Origin: Stygiobacter sp.
GTDB taxonomy: Bacteria > Pseudomonadota > Alphaproteobacteria > Rhodospirillales > Magnetospirillaceae
Direction: 5' to 3'
NCBI GenBank assembly: GCA_006218045.1
Contig: VBWB01000027.1
Span: 19,922 to 83,921 of the forward strand
Length of the DNA stretch: 64,000 nucleotides
In this document: in pieces, positions 36,711 to 45,957 of the stretch
Position numbering within the stretch: the stretch's first letter is position 1
Layout: every line of letters starts with the position of its first letter
Translations under genes and position numbers: made by a program
The notes under the pieces: generated by a model
Databases searched by the model: none
What the model saw: only the letters and a program-made list of their open reading frames with translations
Told to the model about the DNA's origin: nothing

Positions 36711-36905
36711 GAGGCAGGTCTCCTGGCTTCGCGGGTCGTCGCCGTCGTCCGGTCTTCCCGGGGATTTCCCCAGTGACCATGCTTGGACGCAAGCTCGCCG
36801 CTTACAGTTGCGGGGGCAGCCACGGTTTCGGCCCCTGTTGGGTCGTCCTCACCGTGTTCCCGTTTTAATCCCCTGGGTTTTGCCCATCGGGGAACCTTCA
36901 CGTGT
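36711..36905 (-). ncRNA. Cobalamin (B12) riboswitch
   Basis: The RNA strand contains the conserved elements in order: CGGGAACACGGTGAGG, the B12 box region GCTGCCCCCGCAACTGTAAG, GGTCACTGGGGAAA with CCCGGGAAG, and the closing AGCCAGGAGACCTGCC. Spacing and order match the adenosylcobalamin aptamer. It precedes btuB and the rest of the uptake operon, which it should repress when B12 is plentiful. A TTGACA (36938-36933) just upstream may be the -35 box. Confidence 0.97.
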
Positions 36906-36970
36906 CTTGAAAAAGTCAGAAAGTGCGGCGCCTGTCAATTATTGCTTTTGCCATAAGGGCGGTTGGCGGA

Positions 36971-37588
36971 TCACACCAACAGGCCATCCCCTCCCAGGCC
37001 GCCGACAGTGCCGACGGCGTTGACATTGGCATTGGCGGTGATGGCGTCGGCGTCATCGGACGCGGTGCCCAGATCCTTGTGCGCCTTTTCCAGCCCGCGC
37101 TTTTCCTCGTCGTCCTCGGGTTGACGGCGACGCAACATGGCTTTCAGCAATTGGGCGATTCTTTTCACCTCGGCGGCGAATTCCTTGTCCGCCTTGGCTT
37201 CGGCCTCGCGCTCGGCGGTGGCGGCTTCCGGCGTGGTCGTGCTGGTGGTCAGCTCCGATGCCGGGGCGGTCTGGCGGAACTCCCGCGCGGCCCCTTTCAG
37301 CTCGCGCGCCAAACGGGCCAGTTCACGGGCGGCGCTCTTGGAGTTGATCGCCATCCGCTTCAGCATTTCGATGCGTTGCTTGATCTGCTCCAGCTTTTGC
37401 CGGGCGGTGGCCTTGCGGGCGGTGCGCGCCTGTTTGCGCGCCTGGATCACCTTGTCGATGGCCTCCTGGTCGCGGGCGGCCTTCTCGCGCAAGGCCTCCA
37501 GCTTTTCCTTGGTTTCGGTGTCGTTGACCCGACCCAGGGCGGTCGCGGCGATCTCGACGGCGCGGAACGGGCCGCTGATGCCTTTCAT
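36971..37588 (-). CDS. Hypothetical coiled-coil protein, 205 aa
   Basis: The protein is almost entirely helical and highly charged, with long Ala/Lys/Arg/Glu-rich stretches (about residues 25-105) and a second helix region near 130-170. The C-terminus (about 180-205) is Asn/Val/Gly-rich. No family is recognised. The start MKGISGPFRAV at 37588 has CTGGAGG seven to thirteen bases upstream. It lies 125 bases downstream of the PP2C phosphatase gene on the same strand and may be cotranscribed with it. Confidence 0.75.
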   Translation of the reverse strand: MKGISGPFRAVEIAATALGRVNDTETKEKLEALREKAARDQEAIDKVIQARKQARTARKATARQKLEQIKQRIEMLKRMAINSKSAARELARLARELKGAAREFRQTAPASELTTSTTTPEAATAEREAEAKADKEFAAEVKRIAQLLKAMLRRRQPEDDEEKRGLEKAHKDLGTASDDADAITANANVNAVGTVGGLGGDGLLV

Positions 37589-37713
37589 GCCATCCTCCAG
37601 CTTCTGCCGAATGCGTGTCCGCCATTCTGGAGGACTGGGAGCATGGTAACTTTTACGAGTAAATTTTTGATAAAGAAAAGCCCGGACCAAGCGGATATTC
37701 CAAGCCGCGACCG

Positions 37714-39423
37714 CTATTGCAACGCGCTCAGCGGCCGGAAGGCGAGGAAGGTCATGTCGTCGCGGCGGCGCTGTTCGCCGCGCCACTGGCCCAGGCGCTG
37801 GAACAGGGCGTCCATCTGCTCGGTCACCGGACGGGTGCCCATCTCGGCCAGAACCTCTTGCAGGCGGCGGCGGCCGAACAGGCGGTTGTTGTCGCCGCCG
37901 ACCTGATCGGTGACACCGTCGGTGTAAAGGTAAAAGGCGCTGCCCGGGGTGATGGCCATGCTGTGGGCGGCGAAACGGTAATCTTCCGGGCTGTCCAGAT
38001 AACCCAGGCTCATGCGGTCGCCGCGCACCTGGCGCAGGCTGCCGTTCTCGGCCACCAGCAAGGGCAGGTTGGCACCGGCGAAGGTCAAGGTGGCGTTGGC
38101 GCGGTCGACGACGCAGATGGCGGCGTCCAGACCGTCATTGCTGACGGCGCTGTCGCGGTCCTGGCGCAGGGCGGTTTTGACCAGACGGTTCAACTGGGTC
38201 AACATTTCCGCCGGGTCGTCATGGCCATGATGATGGAGGATGCGGCTGAAGCTCGACGCCACCACCGCCGTCATGAAGGCGCCGGGCACGCCGTGGCCGG
38301 TGCAGTCCATCACCGCGATGACGCCCTTGGACTCGAACGATCCGGCCCAGTAATAGTCGCCGCCGACCATGTCCAAGGGCTGCCAGCCCACCGCCAGTTC
38401 ATCCACCACGCCGGCCAGCGCGCCCTGGTCGGGCAGCAGTGCGGTCTGGATGCGGCTGGCGTAGCGGATGCCGTCGTTGATGTCGCGGTTGGCCTTTTCC
38501 AGTTCGGTATTGGCTAGGTTCAGCTGAGCCAGGGCGCGTTCCACCCCTTCCTTCTCGCGGGCCAGTTCCTGGGTGCGCTCGGTCACCCGCCGTTCCAGAT
38601 CGCGGGCCAGGGCGGCCAATTCGCCTTGGGCGCGGTCGCGGTCGTCCAGGCCGTGCTGGGATTCCGCCAGCATGCCATTGACGGTGCCGACCAAAAGGCC
38701 CAGTTCGTCACGCTGATGGCCGCGCTGGACGTCGATGAGAAAGGCGCCGGGATGGGCGGGGTCGACCCGACCGATGGCGGCGGTGATGCGCAAGAGCGGC
38801 TTGGTGATCAGGATATAGAACACCGCCACCACCAGGGCGCAGACCAGCACGGCACGGGCGACGCCCGACAGCACGGCGGCGGTAGCCCGGTTCAGCCAGA
38901 CATTCAGCAGGCCGCCGGCATCCAGCCGCAATTCCAGCGAGCCGACGACGGTGCTGCTGCCATTGGGGTTGCGGGTTTCCAGGGTGCGGACATGGGCGGC
39001 GACGTCGCCGAACAGCTTTTCCGCCAGGGCCGGGAACGGCGTGGAGACGGCGGCGCGATCCTGGCGGCCCAATTCACCGCCGTAATTGTCGGTCAGCACC
39101 ACTTCCAGCGTCACCGGGCTCTGATGCAATCCGGCAACCACCTCGCCGGCCAGTTCCGCCGACAACTGATAGGCGGCCTCGACCGCCAACCCGCGCACCA
39201 GATTAAGGTCGGCGCCGACGTCGCGGCGCACCTGCTCATGCATGTTGCGGTAGTCGTTCAGCAACTCATAGGTACTGGTCAGCAAGCCCACGGCCAAGGC
39301 GATGATCAAGGTGGCGAAGGCCTGTTTGAAGGACAGGCCGTCCAGCATGCGCACCTGAGAGCTTTGGGCCGAGCGCGGACCGGCGCCGGGAATACGGGAC
39401 TGAAACAAGGGGGGCTGGTCCAT
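37714..39423 (-). CDS. Membrane sensor with PP2C-type (SpoIIE/RsbU) phosphatase domain
   Basis: The 569-residue protein has an N-terminal membrane helix (about 32-50), a periplasmic sensor region (about 55-180), a second helix (about 185-205), a HAMP domain (about 207-260), a coiled coil (about 265-320) and a C-terminal PP2C/SpoIIE domain. The last contains VGGDYYW near 351, VMDCTGHGVPGAFMT near 368 and FYLYTDGVTDQ near 495. Such proteins dephosphorylate serine in partner-switching anti-sigma or signalling cascades. No anti-sigma antagonist gene is adjacent. It is divergent from the GGDEF protein at 39596. Confidence 0.92.
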   Translation of the reverse strand: MDQPPLFQSRIPGAGPRSAQSSQVRMLDGLSFKQAFATLIIALAVGLLTSTYELLNDYRNMHEQVRRDVGADLNLVRGLAVEAAYQLSAELAGEVVAGLHQSPVTLEVVLTDNYGGELGRQDRAAVSTPFPALAEKLFGDVAAHVRTLETRNPNGSSTVVGSLELRLDAGGLLNVWLNRATAAVLSGVARAVLVCALVVAVFYILITKPLLRITAAIGRVDPAHPGAFLIDVQRGHQRDELGLLVGTVNGMLAESQHGLDDRDRAQGELAALARDLERRVTERTQELAREKEGVERALAQLNLANTELEKANRDINDGIRYASRIQTALLPDQGALAGVVDELAVGWQPLDMVGGDYYWAGSFESKGVIAVMDCTGHGVPGAFMTAVVASSFSRILHHHGHDDPAEMLTQLNRLVKTALRQDRDSAVSNDGLDAAICVVDRANATLTFAGANLPLLVAENGSLRQVRGDRMSLGYLDSPEDYRFAAHSMAITPGSAFYLYTDGVTDQVGGDNNRLFGRRRLQEVLAEMGTRPVTEQMDALFQRLGQWRGEQRRRDDMTFLAFRPLSALQ

Positions 39424-39595
39424 GAGTCTGTGCTGACGACGGCCCACACTAGCCGCTTTTGCCGGTCAGGGGAACCGTCAGCGGCGGAAAACACACTTGA
39501 TTCGGTCGTAAACCAAATTGTCCGTGGCGGTCGGGACGCCATCATGGAATCATTACCCACAGGGGCGATGGCACAATGCTTTTCAAGGGTTGACC

Positions 39596-41038
39596 ATGTC
39601 GGGCGAAGAATCTCCCAATAGTAGCAGCAAGCTTCGTTTGAATTTGCGCGCGGCGCGGAAATCCGAGGATATCCCCGCGTTGCCACCGTGGCCCGTTTTG
39701 GTTGTGGATGATGACCCCCAAGTTCACAGCATGACGGAAGTGCTGTTGCGCGACTTCCAGTTCCAGGATCGAGGATTCCGGGCGGTGTCGGCCTTTTCGG
39801 CGGCGGAAGCGCGCACCCTTTTGGAAATCCGCGACGACATTCCGGTCATGTTGCTGGACGTGGTGATGGAAACCGACCATGCCGGCCTGTCGCTGGCCCG
39901 GGTCATCCGCCAGGATCTGGGCAATCAGCGTCTGCGCATCATCCTGCGCACCGGCCAGCCGGGCGAGGCGCCCGAGCGTGAGGTCATGCTGGCCTATGAC
40001 ATCAACGATTATCGGTCCAAGACCGAGTTGACGGCGCAAAAGCTGTTCACCGCCCTGGTTGGCGCGCTCAGGTCGTGGATCGACCTGGACACCATCGAGC
40101 GGCTGAACGCGACGCTGGAGGTCCGGGTACTGGAGCGCACCCGTGAACTGGCCGAAGCCCAGGCGTTTTCCAGCCGGCTGGTGGAATTGCTGCCCAATCC
40201 GCTGTGGGTCAAGGATCTGGCCGGGCATTACCGGCTGTACAACCAAGCCTTCCGCGAATTCTTCGGCATCGATGCCGATGCCTGGGTCGGGCATTCGGCG
40301 GAAGAGGTTCTGGGCCGGCACCTGCCGCCCGAGGAACTGGACAGCGATTGCCGCGTCTTGGACGGCTCGTCACGGCGCGAGGAATTCGAGACCACCATCC
40401 CCGATCATGGTGGGCGCCCGCGGGCCTTGCTGGTGACCAAGGCGGCCTTGCCCGCCGACGGCGTGATTCCCAACGGCATTATCGGTATCGCCGCCGACAT
40501 CACCGAACGCAAAAGCCTGGAGCGGGAATTGCGCCGGCTGGCGACCATGGATTCTCTGACCGGGGCGCCCAACCGTCGCCATTTCAGTACCCTGGCCCAT
40601 CAGGAAATGGAGCGGGCCAACCGGTACGGCCTGCCCTTGTCGGTGATCATGCTGGACGTGGATCACTTCAAGAAGGTCAACGATTCGTGGGGGCACGCCA
40701 TCGGTGACGAGATGTTGAAGGCGGTCACCGTGGCCATCCAGGGGGAATTGCGCGAAGTCGACGTTCTGGGTCGCATGGGCGGCGAGGAATTCGCCCTGTT
40801 GTTGCCGCAGACCGGCATCGACGGCGCCGCCCAGGTGGCCGAACGTTTGCGCAGTGCCGTCGCCGCCATTCGCCTGCCGTTGGCCGAGGGCTGGCTACGC
40901 GCCACCATCAGCCTGGGGGTGACCACCCGGCTGGACGGCGAGGCCCAGTTCGAGCATCTGCTGGGTCGTGCCGACCGCGCCATGTACCAAGCCAAGCAGG
41001 CCGGGCGCAATCGGGTGGCGATCGAACCGGGGTGGTGA
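39596..41038 (+). CDS. Response regulator with PAS and GGDEF (diguanylate cyclase) domains
   Basis: The 480-residue protein has a receiver domain (about 30-160; VLVVDDDP near 34, phospho-acceptor Asp in LLDVVM near 85), a short coiled linker (about 170-195), a PAS domain (about 197-310, with PNPLWVKDLAGHYRLYNQAF) and a GGDEF domain (about 325-478). The active-site MGGEEF near 402 is intact, so it should make cyclic di-GMP. The start ATG 39596 is preceded by AAGGG. Its GGDEF domain resembles that of the next gene, suggesting duplication. Confidence 0.94.
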   Translation: MSGEESPNSSSKLRLNLRAARKSEDIPALPPWPVLVVDDDPQVHSMTEVLLRDFQFQDRGFRAVSAFSAAEARTLLEIRDDIPVMLLDVVMETDHAGLSLARVIRQDLGNQRLRIILRTGQPGEAPEREVMLAYDINDYRSKTELTAQKLFTALVGALRSWIDLDTIERLNATLEVRVLERTRELAEAQAFSSRLVELLPNPLWVKDLAGHYRLYNQAFREFFGIDADAWVGHSAEEVLGRHLPPEELDSDCRVLDGSSRREEFETTIPDHGGRPRALLVTKAALPADGVIPNGIIGIAADITERKSLERELRRLATMDSLTGAPNRRHFSTLAHQEMERANRYGLPLSVIMLDVDHFKKVNDSWGHAIGDEMLKAVTVAIQGELREVDVLGRMGGEEFALLLPQTGIDGAAQVAERLRSAVAAIRLPLAEGWLRATISLGVTTRLDGEAQFEHLLGRADRAMYQAKQAGRNRVAIEPGW

Positions 41039-41125
41039 AATCGGCGTCGTCCGGCGCTTTTCGGTTGATGCATTTTGTCGAAAGGATTAAGCCGTTTAGT
41101 CGGGGGAGCGCGCGGGGACGGCATC

Positions 41126-42862
41126 ATGGATCCAATCGGCAATATTATTGATCTGGCAATTGAACGGCGCAGACGTGGTCCCCGTTTCAATGGCGAGATG
41201 ATGCAGATTCTTGAGGTCAGCCGTGACCTCATCTGCTTGTGTCGCGGTGGCGCCATCACCGCCATCAATGGTGCCGGCGCTCGCATGCTGGGGGCCAAGA
41301 CCACCGAACAGCTGATCGGTCGCCGGTTGGCAGAGTTCCTGATCCCTGAATACGGTCAGGTGTTGGATCTGTTCCTGTCGGGCATGGCCAGCGAGGATCG
41401 CGGTGTGCCCACCCGCATCGTCGGCCTGGATCAAGCCATGCGCGACATCGAGTTGCAGGTGTTCCGCGCCCGTGAAATCGCCACCGATGCCACCGTCGTC
41501 ACCGGGCGCGACACGTCCAAGGAAGGCAAGCTGGCCGGTTCGGCCCACAAGACCGACACCCGCTTCCACCTGCTGGTGGACAATTCCATGAATCTGGTCT
41601 GCCACGTGGTCGGCGGCTCCATCCGTTATGTCAACAAAGCCGGCATCGCCCTGTTGGGCGCCACCGAGGCCGAGCAGGTCATCGGCCTCAGGCTGGACGA
41701 CATCCTGCATCCCGATTATGCCGGATTGATCGGCGATATCGCCAAGGAAGGCGCGGCGGTGCCCCTGCGCCTGCTGCACCGTGACGGCTCGGCCTTTGAC
41801 GCCCTGGTGCGGCTGACCGAATTGCCGGCGGGCGGCATGGGCACGGAATTGATGGTCGAGGCCCGCGACATCACCAGCCACAACCGCGCCGTCGCCGCCC
41901 TGCGCCGGTCCAATGAAACCTTGGAGATGCGGGTCGCCGCCCGCACCCGTGAACTGGCCGAGCAACACGCCCGGGCCGAGGAAATGACCCTGGTGGCGGA
42001 AGCCTCCCTGCGGTTCAGCGAATCGCTGATCGACACCATCCCCAGCCCGGTGTGGTTCAAGGACGCGCTGGGACGGATGCAGACCAGAAACCGCGCCTTC
42101 CGCGCCCTGTTCGGCGAGGGCGAGCCCAAATTGCTGTTGCCGTTGGAGGATACGGTCACCGATGCCGAGTTGCTGTCGGGGACCTGCGGTCAGGCTTCGT
42201 TCGAGGCGCCGATCCTGCCGCCCGGTGGCGGGCGTCTGGACGCCATGGTGTTGAAGAGCGCCTACCTGGACGAAGAGGGCCGTCCGGTCGGCGTGATCGG
42301 TGTGCTCACCGATATTTCCGACCGCAAGGCGATGGAACGGGAATTGCGGCGGCTGGCGACCACCGATCCCCTGACCGGGGCTTTCAACCGTCGCCATTTC
42401 CTCGCCGTCGCCGGCACCGAGCTGGAGCGGGCCAACCGGTACGGCAATCCGCTGACCCTGCTGATGCTGGACGTGGATTACTTCAAGGCCATCAACGACC
42501 GCCATGGGCACGGTGTGGGCGACGAGGCCTTGCGCCGCTTGGTGGAAAGCCTGCGCAATGCCCTTCGCGACATCGATGTGATCGGTCGTCTGGGCGGCGA
42601 GGAATTCGCCGTGCTGCTGCCGGAAACCAGTATGGCCGGGGCGTTGGTCACGGCCGAACGACTGCGTGCCCAGGTGGCGGAGCTGCATCTTGACCTGCCC
42701 GATGGCGGTCTTGTGGGTTTTACCGTCAGTATCGGCATCGCCGCGCCGCGGGCTGAGGATGGTTCGGTCGAAGCGGTGTTGGTCCGCGCCGATAAGGCGT
42801 TGTACCGGGCCAAGGACGAAGGACGTAACCGGGTCTGCGCGGAAGTCGTTGACCCCGGCTGA
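41126..42862 (+). CDS. Multi-PAS GGDEF diguanylate cyclase
   Basis: The 578-residue protein has three PAS-like modules (about 25-130, 140-255 and 300-400) separated by a coiled-coil (about 260-290), then a GGDEF domain (about 415-575). The active site GGEEF near 498 is intact. No membrane segment is seen, so it is cytoplasmic. It and the preceding response-regulator cyclase share the arrangement PAS (IPSPVWFKDALG here) plus GGDEF (RRLATTDPLTGAFNRRHF) and look like tandem paralogues. The partner receptor is unknown. Confidence 0.93.
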   Translation: MDPIGNIIDLAIERRRRGPRFNGEMMQILEVSRDLICLCRGGAITAINGAGARMLGAKTTEQLIGRRLAEFLIPEYGQVLDLFLSGMASEDRGVPTRIVGLDQAMRDIELQVFRAREIATDATVVTGRDTSKEGKLAGSAHKTDTRFHLLVDNSMNLVCHVVGGSIRYVNKAGIALLGATEAEQVIGLRLDDILHPDYAGLIGDIAKEGAAVPLRLLHRDGSAFDALVRLTELPAGGMGTELMVEARDITSHNRAVAALRRSNETLEMRVAARTRELAEQHARAEEMTLVAEASLRFSESLIDTIPSPVWFKDALGRMQTRNRAFRALFGEGEPKLLLPLEDTVTDAELLSGTCGQASFEAPILPPGGGRLDAMVLKSAYLDEEGRPVGVIGVLTDISDRKAMERELRRLATTDPLTGAFNRRHFLAVAGTELERANRYGNPLTLLMLDVDYFKAINDRHGHGVGDEALRRLVESLRNALRDIDVIGRLGGEEFAVLLPETSMAGALVTAERLRAQVAELHLDLPDGGLVGFTVSIGIAAPRAEDGSVEAVLVRADKALYRAKDEGRNRVCAEVVDPG

Positions 42863-42883
42863 TCCGCCTGTTTCCATGGTGGC

Positions 42884-45574
42884 ATGAACGCCCCAGTTGA
42901 AGCCGCCAAATCCCGGCGCAAGCCTCGTCGTCTCTTGCTGGCCGTGCTGGTGGCCCTTGCCGTCCCGGCGGGGCTGTACCTGCCCGATTTCGGTCTGCGC
43001 TGGGGGCTGACCAAGGGCTTGGCCGAGATGGGATGGTCCCGGGCCAGCGTCGATCAGGCCCGCCTGTCCCTCTGGAAGGGTGATATCGCCATCCGCGGCA
43101 TGCAGGCGGTGTCCTCGCTGGGCGAGGCGCTGGGCATCGACGGCATCGACCTGAATTTCCGCTGGAAACCGTTGCTGGACCGCCGCCTGTGGCTGGAACA
43201 GGTGGGCCTGGACAAGACCGAGGTGGTGTTGACCCGCGACGGCACCGGCTGGCGCATCAATGGTCTGCCCTTGCCCGGGGGCAGGAACGAGGAGCCGGCC
43301 CAAGCTTCCGATTGGGGGTATGGCATCACCGCCCTGATTCTGACCGACAGCGTGTTGCGCATCGAGGACGGCGCCTTGCGGGTGGCGGTGGCGGTGGACC
43401 GGCTGGAGATCCGCGACGTGCAGTCGTGGAACCCGCTGGCCCTGGCTTCGGTATCGCTGCAAGGGCGCATCAACGGTGCTCCGGTCGATGTGCGCGGCAC
43501 CTTCCGCCCCTTCGCCGCCAACCTGGATTTCACCGCCGATGTGGATCTGCGCGGCCTGGACACCGCCCCCTTCGCCCAATGGGGCGGGTTGGCCGGGGGC
43601 ACCGGCGTCTTGACCGGCAAGGTCCGGCTGAACGGCGATCTCGGCGGCAATCCGACCGTCGCCGCCGATGGCCGCATCGCGCTCGATAATGCCGCTCTTC
43701 CCCTGGAGGGCAATGGCAAGCTCGGGGCCAAATCCCTGGCCTGGCACGGCAAGCTGGCCTGGGCCGACGGGTTGAAGGCCGCCGGCACCCTGGAGACCAC
43801 CGATCCGTCCTTCGCCCAGGGGCAGGCGGCCATCACCGCCACCGCTTTTCGCGCCCATCTGACCAACGCCAGCATGGACGGTCGGGCCGAGATATTGCAA
43901 TGGAGCGGCAGCCTGAGTGCCACGGGTTGGGACATGACCATGGACGGCCTGCGCATCCGCCATGGTCAACTGGCCTGGACCGGCGACACTCAGCTCAACC
44001 TGTCGGCCCGGGCCAAGACCTTGTTCCAGGCCAAGGGGCGGGCCGAGGGGGTCGAGACGGTCATCGTCGCCGGTCCATGGCGGCTGAATGCGGCCAGAAC
44101 CGAGGCCGAGGGCGAATTCGCCCATGAGCACCCCGAGGGCCTGTTACCGCCTTTGGCCGCCACCATGGCCCTGTCCGTGGACGGTTTGTCGGTGCATCAG
44201 GGCGACCGCCAATGGCTGGCCGCCGATCAGGCCCAATTGCGCGGCCTGGACCTGTCGCCCAAGGCGATGACCTTGACCCGGTTGGAGGCCAAGGGGGTGA
44301 CGGCTCTGGCGCGGGACAAACTTTACACCCCGCGCGTCCGGGCGCGCGCCGTCACCTTGGAGCGACTTCGGCTGTCGCCCCAAGGCGACCTCGAGGCAGC
44401 CTCCCTCGGCGTGACTCAGCCGCTGGTTCGCCTCAACCGCGACCATACCGGCTTGCAGGGATTCAATGACCTCAGGGACAAGAATGCTCCGACGGGCGAG
44501 GAAACCGCCATGCCGCGCCTGGCCCTGGGGCGGCTGCACGTGAACGGTGGTCAAGTCGAGTTCCGCGACCGCAGCACCACCGATCCGGTGCGGCTGTCGA
44601 TCAGCGCTCTGGCACTGGAAATGACCGGAATCGACAGCGCCCATCCCGAACTGGATTCGCCCTTTACCTTGGCCGCCGCCATCGGCGGCGCCGAACTGTC
44701 GGCACAAGGGGCGGTGCGTCCGTTCCAACCGATTCCCGGCCTCGACGCCAAAGGCAAGGTGCGGGCGCTGGATCTGCCGCAATTGTCGCCCTATGCCGCC
44801 GACGCCCTGGGGGTCAACCTGCATACCGGCCAGTTGGACGCCCAGGTGGCCATGGCGGTCCATGCCGGCACGTTGGACGGCAAGCTGGATCTGGTGCTGT
44901 CGCGCCTGACCATCGCCCAGCCCGACCCCAACGCCCCCTTGGCCAAGCAGGCCGACATGCCGATCGAAACCGTCCTCGACCTGCTGCGCGACGGTGAGGA
45001 TCGCATCAGCCTGGGCATTCCGGTCAAGGGCGACCTGGACAATCCCAATTTCGACACCTCGGACGCGGTCAACCAAGCCATCGGCGGGGCGTTGAAATCC
45101 ACCGTCTTCACCACCTTGAAGGTGGCCTTTCCCCTGGTCGGCTTGATCGGCATGGTTCTCGACGAGGCGGAAAAGCCGGTCCTGGCCCTGCAAGCCTTGG
45201 ATTTCGCCGACGGTTCGTCGCAGGTGGGCGCGGCGCAGGCGGAATCCTTGAAGAAGATATCGGGCCTGCTGGCCCAGCGCGACGGCATCCGGCTCAATCT
45301 GTGCGGGGTGGCGGTGACCGCCAGGGATGGCCCGGTGCTGCGCCGTGAAACCGGCTTTCTCACCCGATTGAAGGCGATGATGGCGGAAAAGGACCGTGAG
45401 GAACTGGCGCAAGTCCACCGCGACCGTCTGTACCGTCTGGCCGAGGCCCGCGCTGTCGCCGTCAAGTCCTGGCTGGTGGAGCAAGGCGGCATCGATCAGG
45501 GCCGTCTCTTTACCTGCCGTCCGCGCGTCGACGATGTGGAGAAGGCGGCGCCCCGCGTCGATCTGGTGCTGTGA
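42884..45574 (+). CDS. DUF748 family AsmA-like protein
   Basis: The 896-residue protein has one N-terminal membrane anchor (about 17-34) and a long periplasmic beta-rich region. The C-terminal third (about 640-760, with LDLLRDGEDRISLGIPVKGD and NQAIGGALKS) fits DUF748, and residues ~775-896 resemble an OmpA-like or peptidoglycan-associated tail (RLYRLAEARAVAVKSWLVEQ). Proteins of the AsmA/TAM/YhdP type act at the inner membrane, often in lipid transport to the outer membrane. A second AsmA-type protein is at 51761. It starts 21 bases after the GGDEF gene. Confidence 0.85.
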   Translation: MNAPVEAAKSRRKPRRLLLAVLVALAVPAGLYLPDFGLRWGLTKGLAEMGWSRASVDQARLSLWKGDIAIRGMQAVSSLGEALGIDGIDLNFRWKPLLDRRLWLEQVGLDKTEVVLTRDGTGWRINGLPLPGGRNEEPAQASDWGYGITALILTDSVLRIEDGALRVAVAVDRLEIRDVQSWNPLALASVSLQGRINGAPVDVRGTFRPFAANLDFTADVDLRGLDTAPFAQWGGLAGGTGVLTGKVRLNGDLGGNPTVAADGRIALDNAALPLEGNGKLGAKSLAWHGKLAWADGLKAAGTLETTDPSFAQGQAAITATAFRAHLTNASMDGRAEILQWSGSLSATGWDMTMDGLRIRHGQLAWTGDTQLNLSARAKTLFQAKGRAEGVETVIVAGPWRLNAARTEAEGEFAHEHPEGLLPPLAATMALSVDGLSVHQGDRQWLAADQAQLRGLDLSPKAMTLTRLEAKGVTALARDKLYTPRVRARAVTLERLRLSPQGDLEAASLGVTQPLVRLNRDHTGLQGFNDLRDKNAPTGEETAMPRLALGRLHVNGGQVEFRDRSTTDPVRLSISALALEMTGIDSAHPELDSPFTLAAAIGGAELSAQGAVRPFQPIPGLDAKGKVRALDLPQLSPYAADALGVNLHTGQLDAQVAMAVHAGTLDGKLDLVLSRLTIAQPDPNAPLAKQADMPIETVLDLLRDGEDRISLGIPVKGDLDNPNFDTSDAVNQAIGGALKSTVFTTLKVAFPLVGLIGMVLDEAEKPVLALQALDFADGSSQVGAAQAESLKKISGLLAQRDGIRLNLCGVAVTARDGPVLRRETGFLTRLKAMMAEKDREELAQVHRDRLYRLAEARAVAVKSWLVEQGGIDQGRLFTCRPRVDDVEKAAPRVDLVL

Positions 45575-45603
45575 CCTGAAATGACGCGGTCATCGCCGCC
45601 CCC

Positions 45604-45825
45604 TCACTCCACCGGACGGGCGACGATGTGGGCGAGCAGCAGCAAGATCACGCCCAAGGTCAGGCCGGCGATGCTGGGCACCGCCGTCAGCAGGGCATAA
45701 CCGGCCATCTCCGGCTCGTTGATGGCCGTGCGCAGACCGTTGAACACGCCGATGGCCGACAGCAGCAGCAGCCCGATTCCGGCAATGCGCATCACAATGG
45801 GGAGCTGAATTTTCTTGGCGCTCAT
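45604..45825 (-). CDS. Small membrane protein, 73 aa
   Basis: The protein begins MSAKKIQLPIVMRIAG and has two hydrophobic helices (about 8-27 and 42-68) separated by a short polar loop. There is no recognised family. The start at 45825 is chosen by the AGGAG lying eight bases upstream and by the poor quality of the upstream extension. It converges with the DUF748 gene. Confidence 0.6.
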   Translation of the reverse strand: MSAKKIQLPIVMRIAGIGLLLLSAIGVFNGLRTAINEPEMAGYALLTAVPSIAGLTLGVILLLLAHIVARPVE

Positions 45826-45957
45826 CGTCGGCTCCTGGGATCGATATTGCCTCCAGCATAGGGGCTGGAGGCGGGAACGCAACCGGGCATCCCCCCTTGA
45901 CGCCGATCCCCCGCCGGTGGCAGACAAGCCGTTCATCTCATGTGCAAGGACCGTCCC

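Noticed and set aside
41096..44131. 1011-residue minus-strand frame across the GGDEF and DUF748 genes
   Set aside because: The plus-strand frames show PAS, GGDEF and DUF748 patterns and ribosome-binding sites. The antisense frame is low-complexity Gly/Gln/His sequence typical of high-GC shadows.
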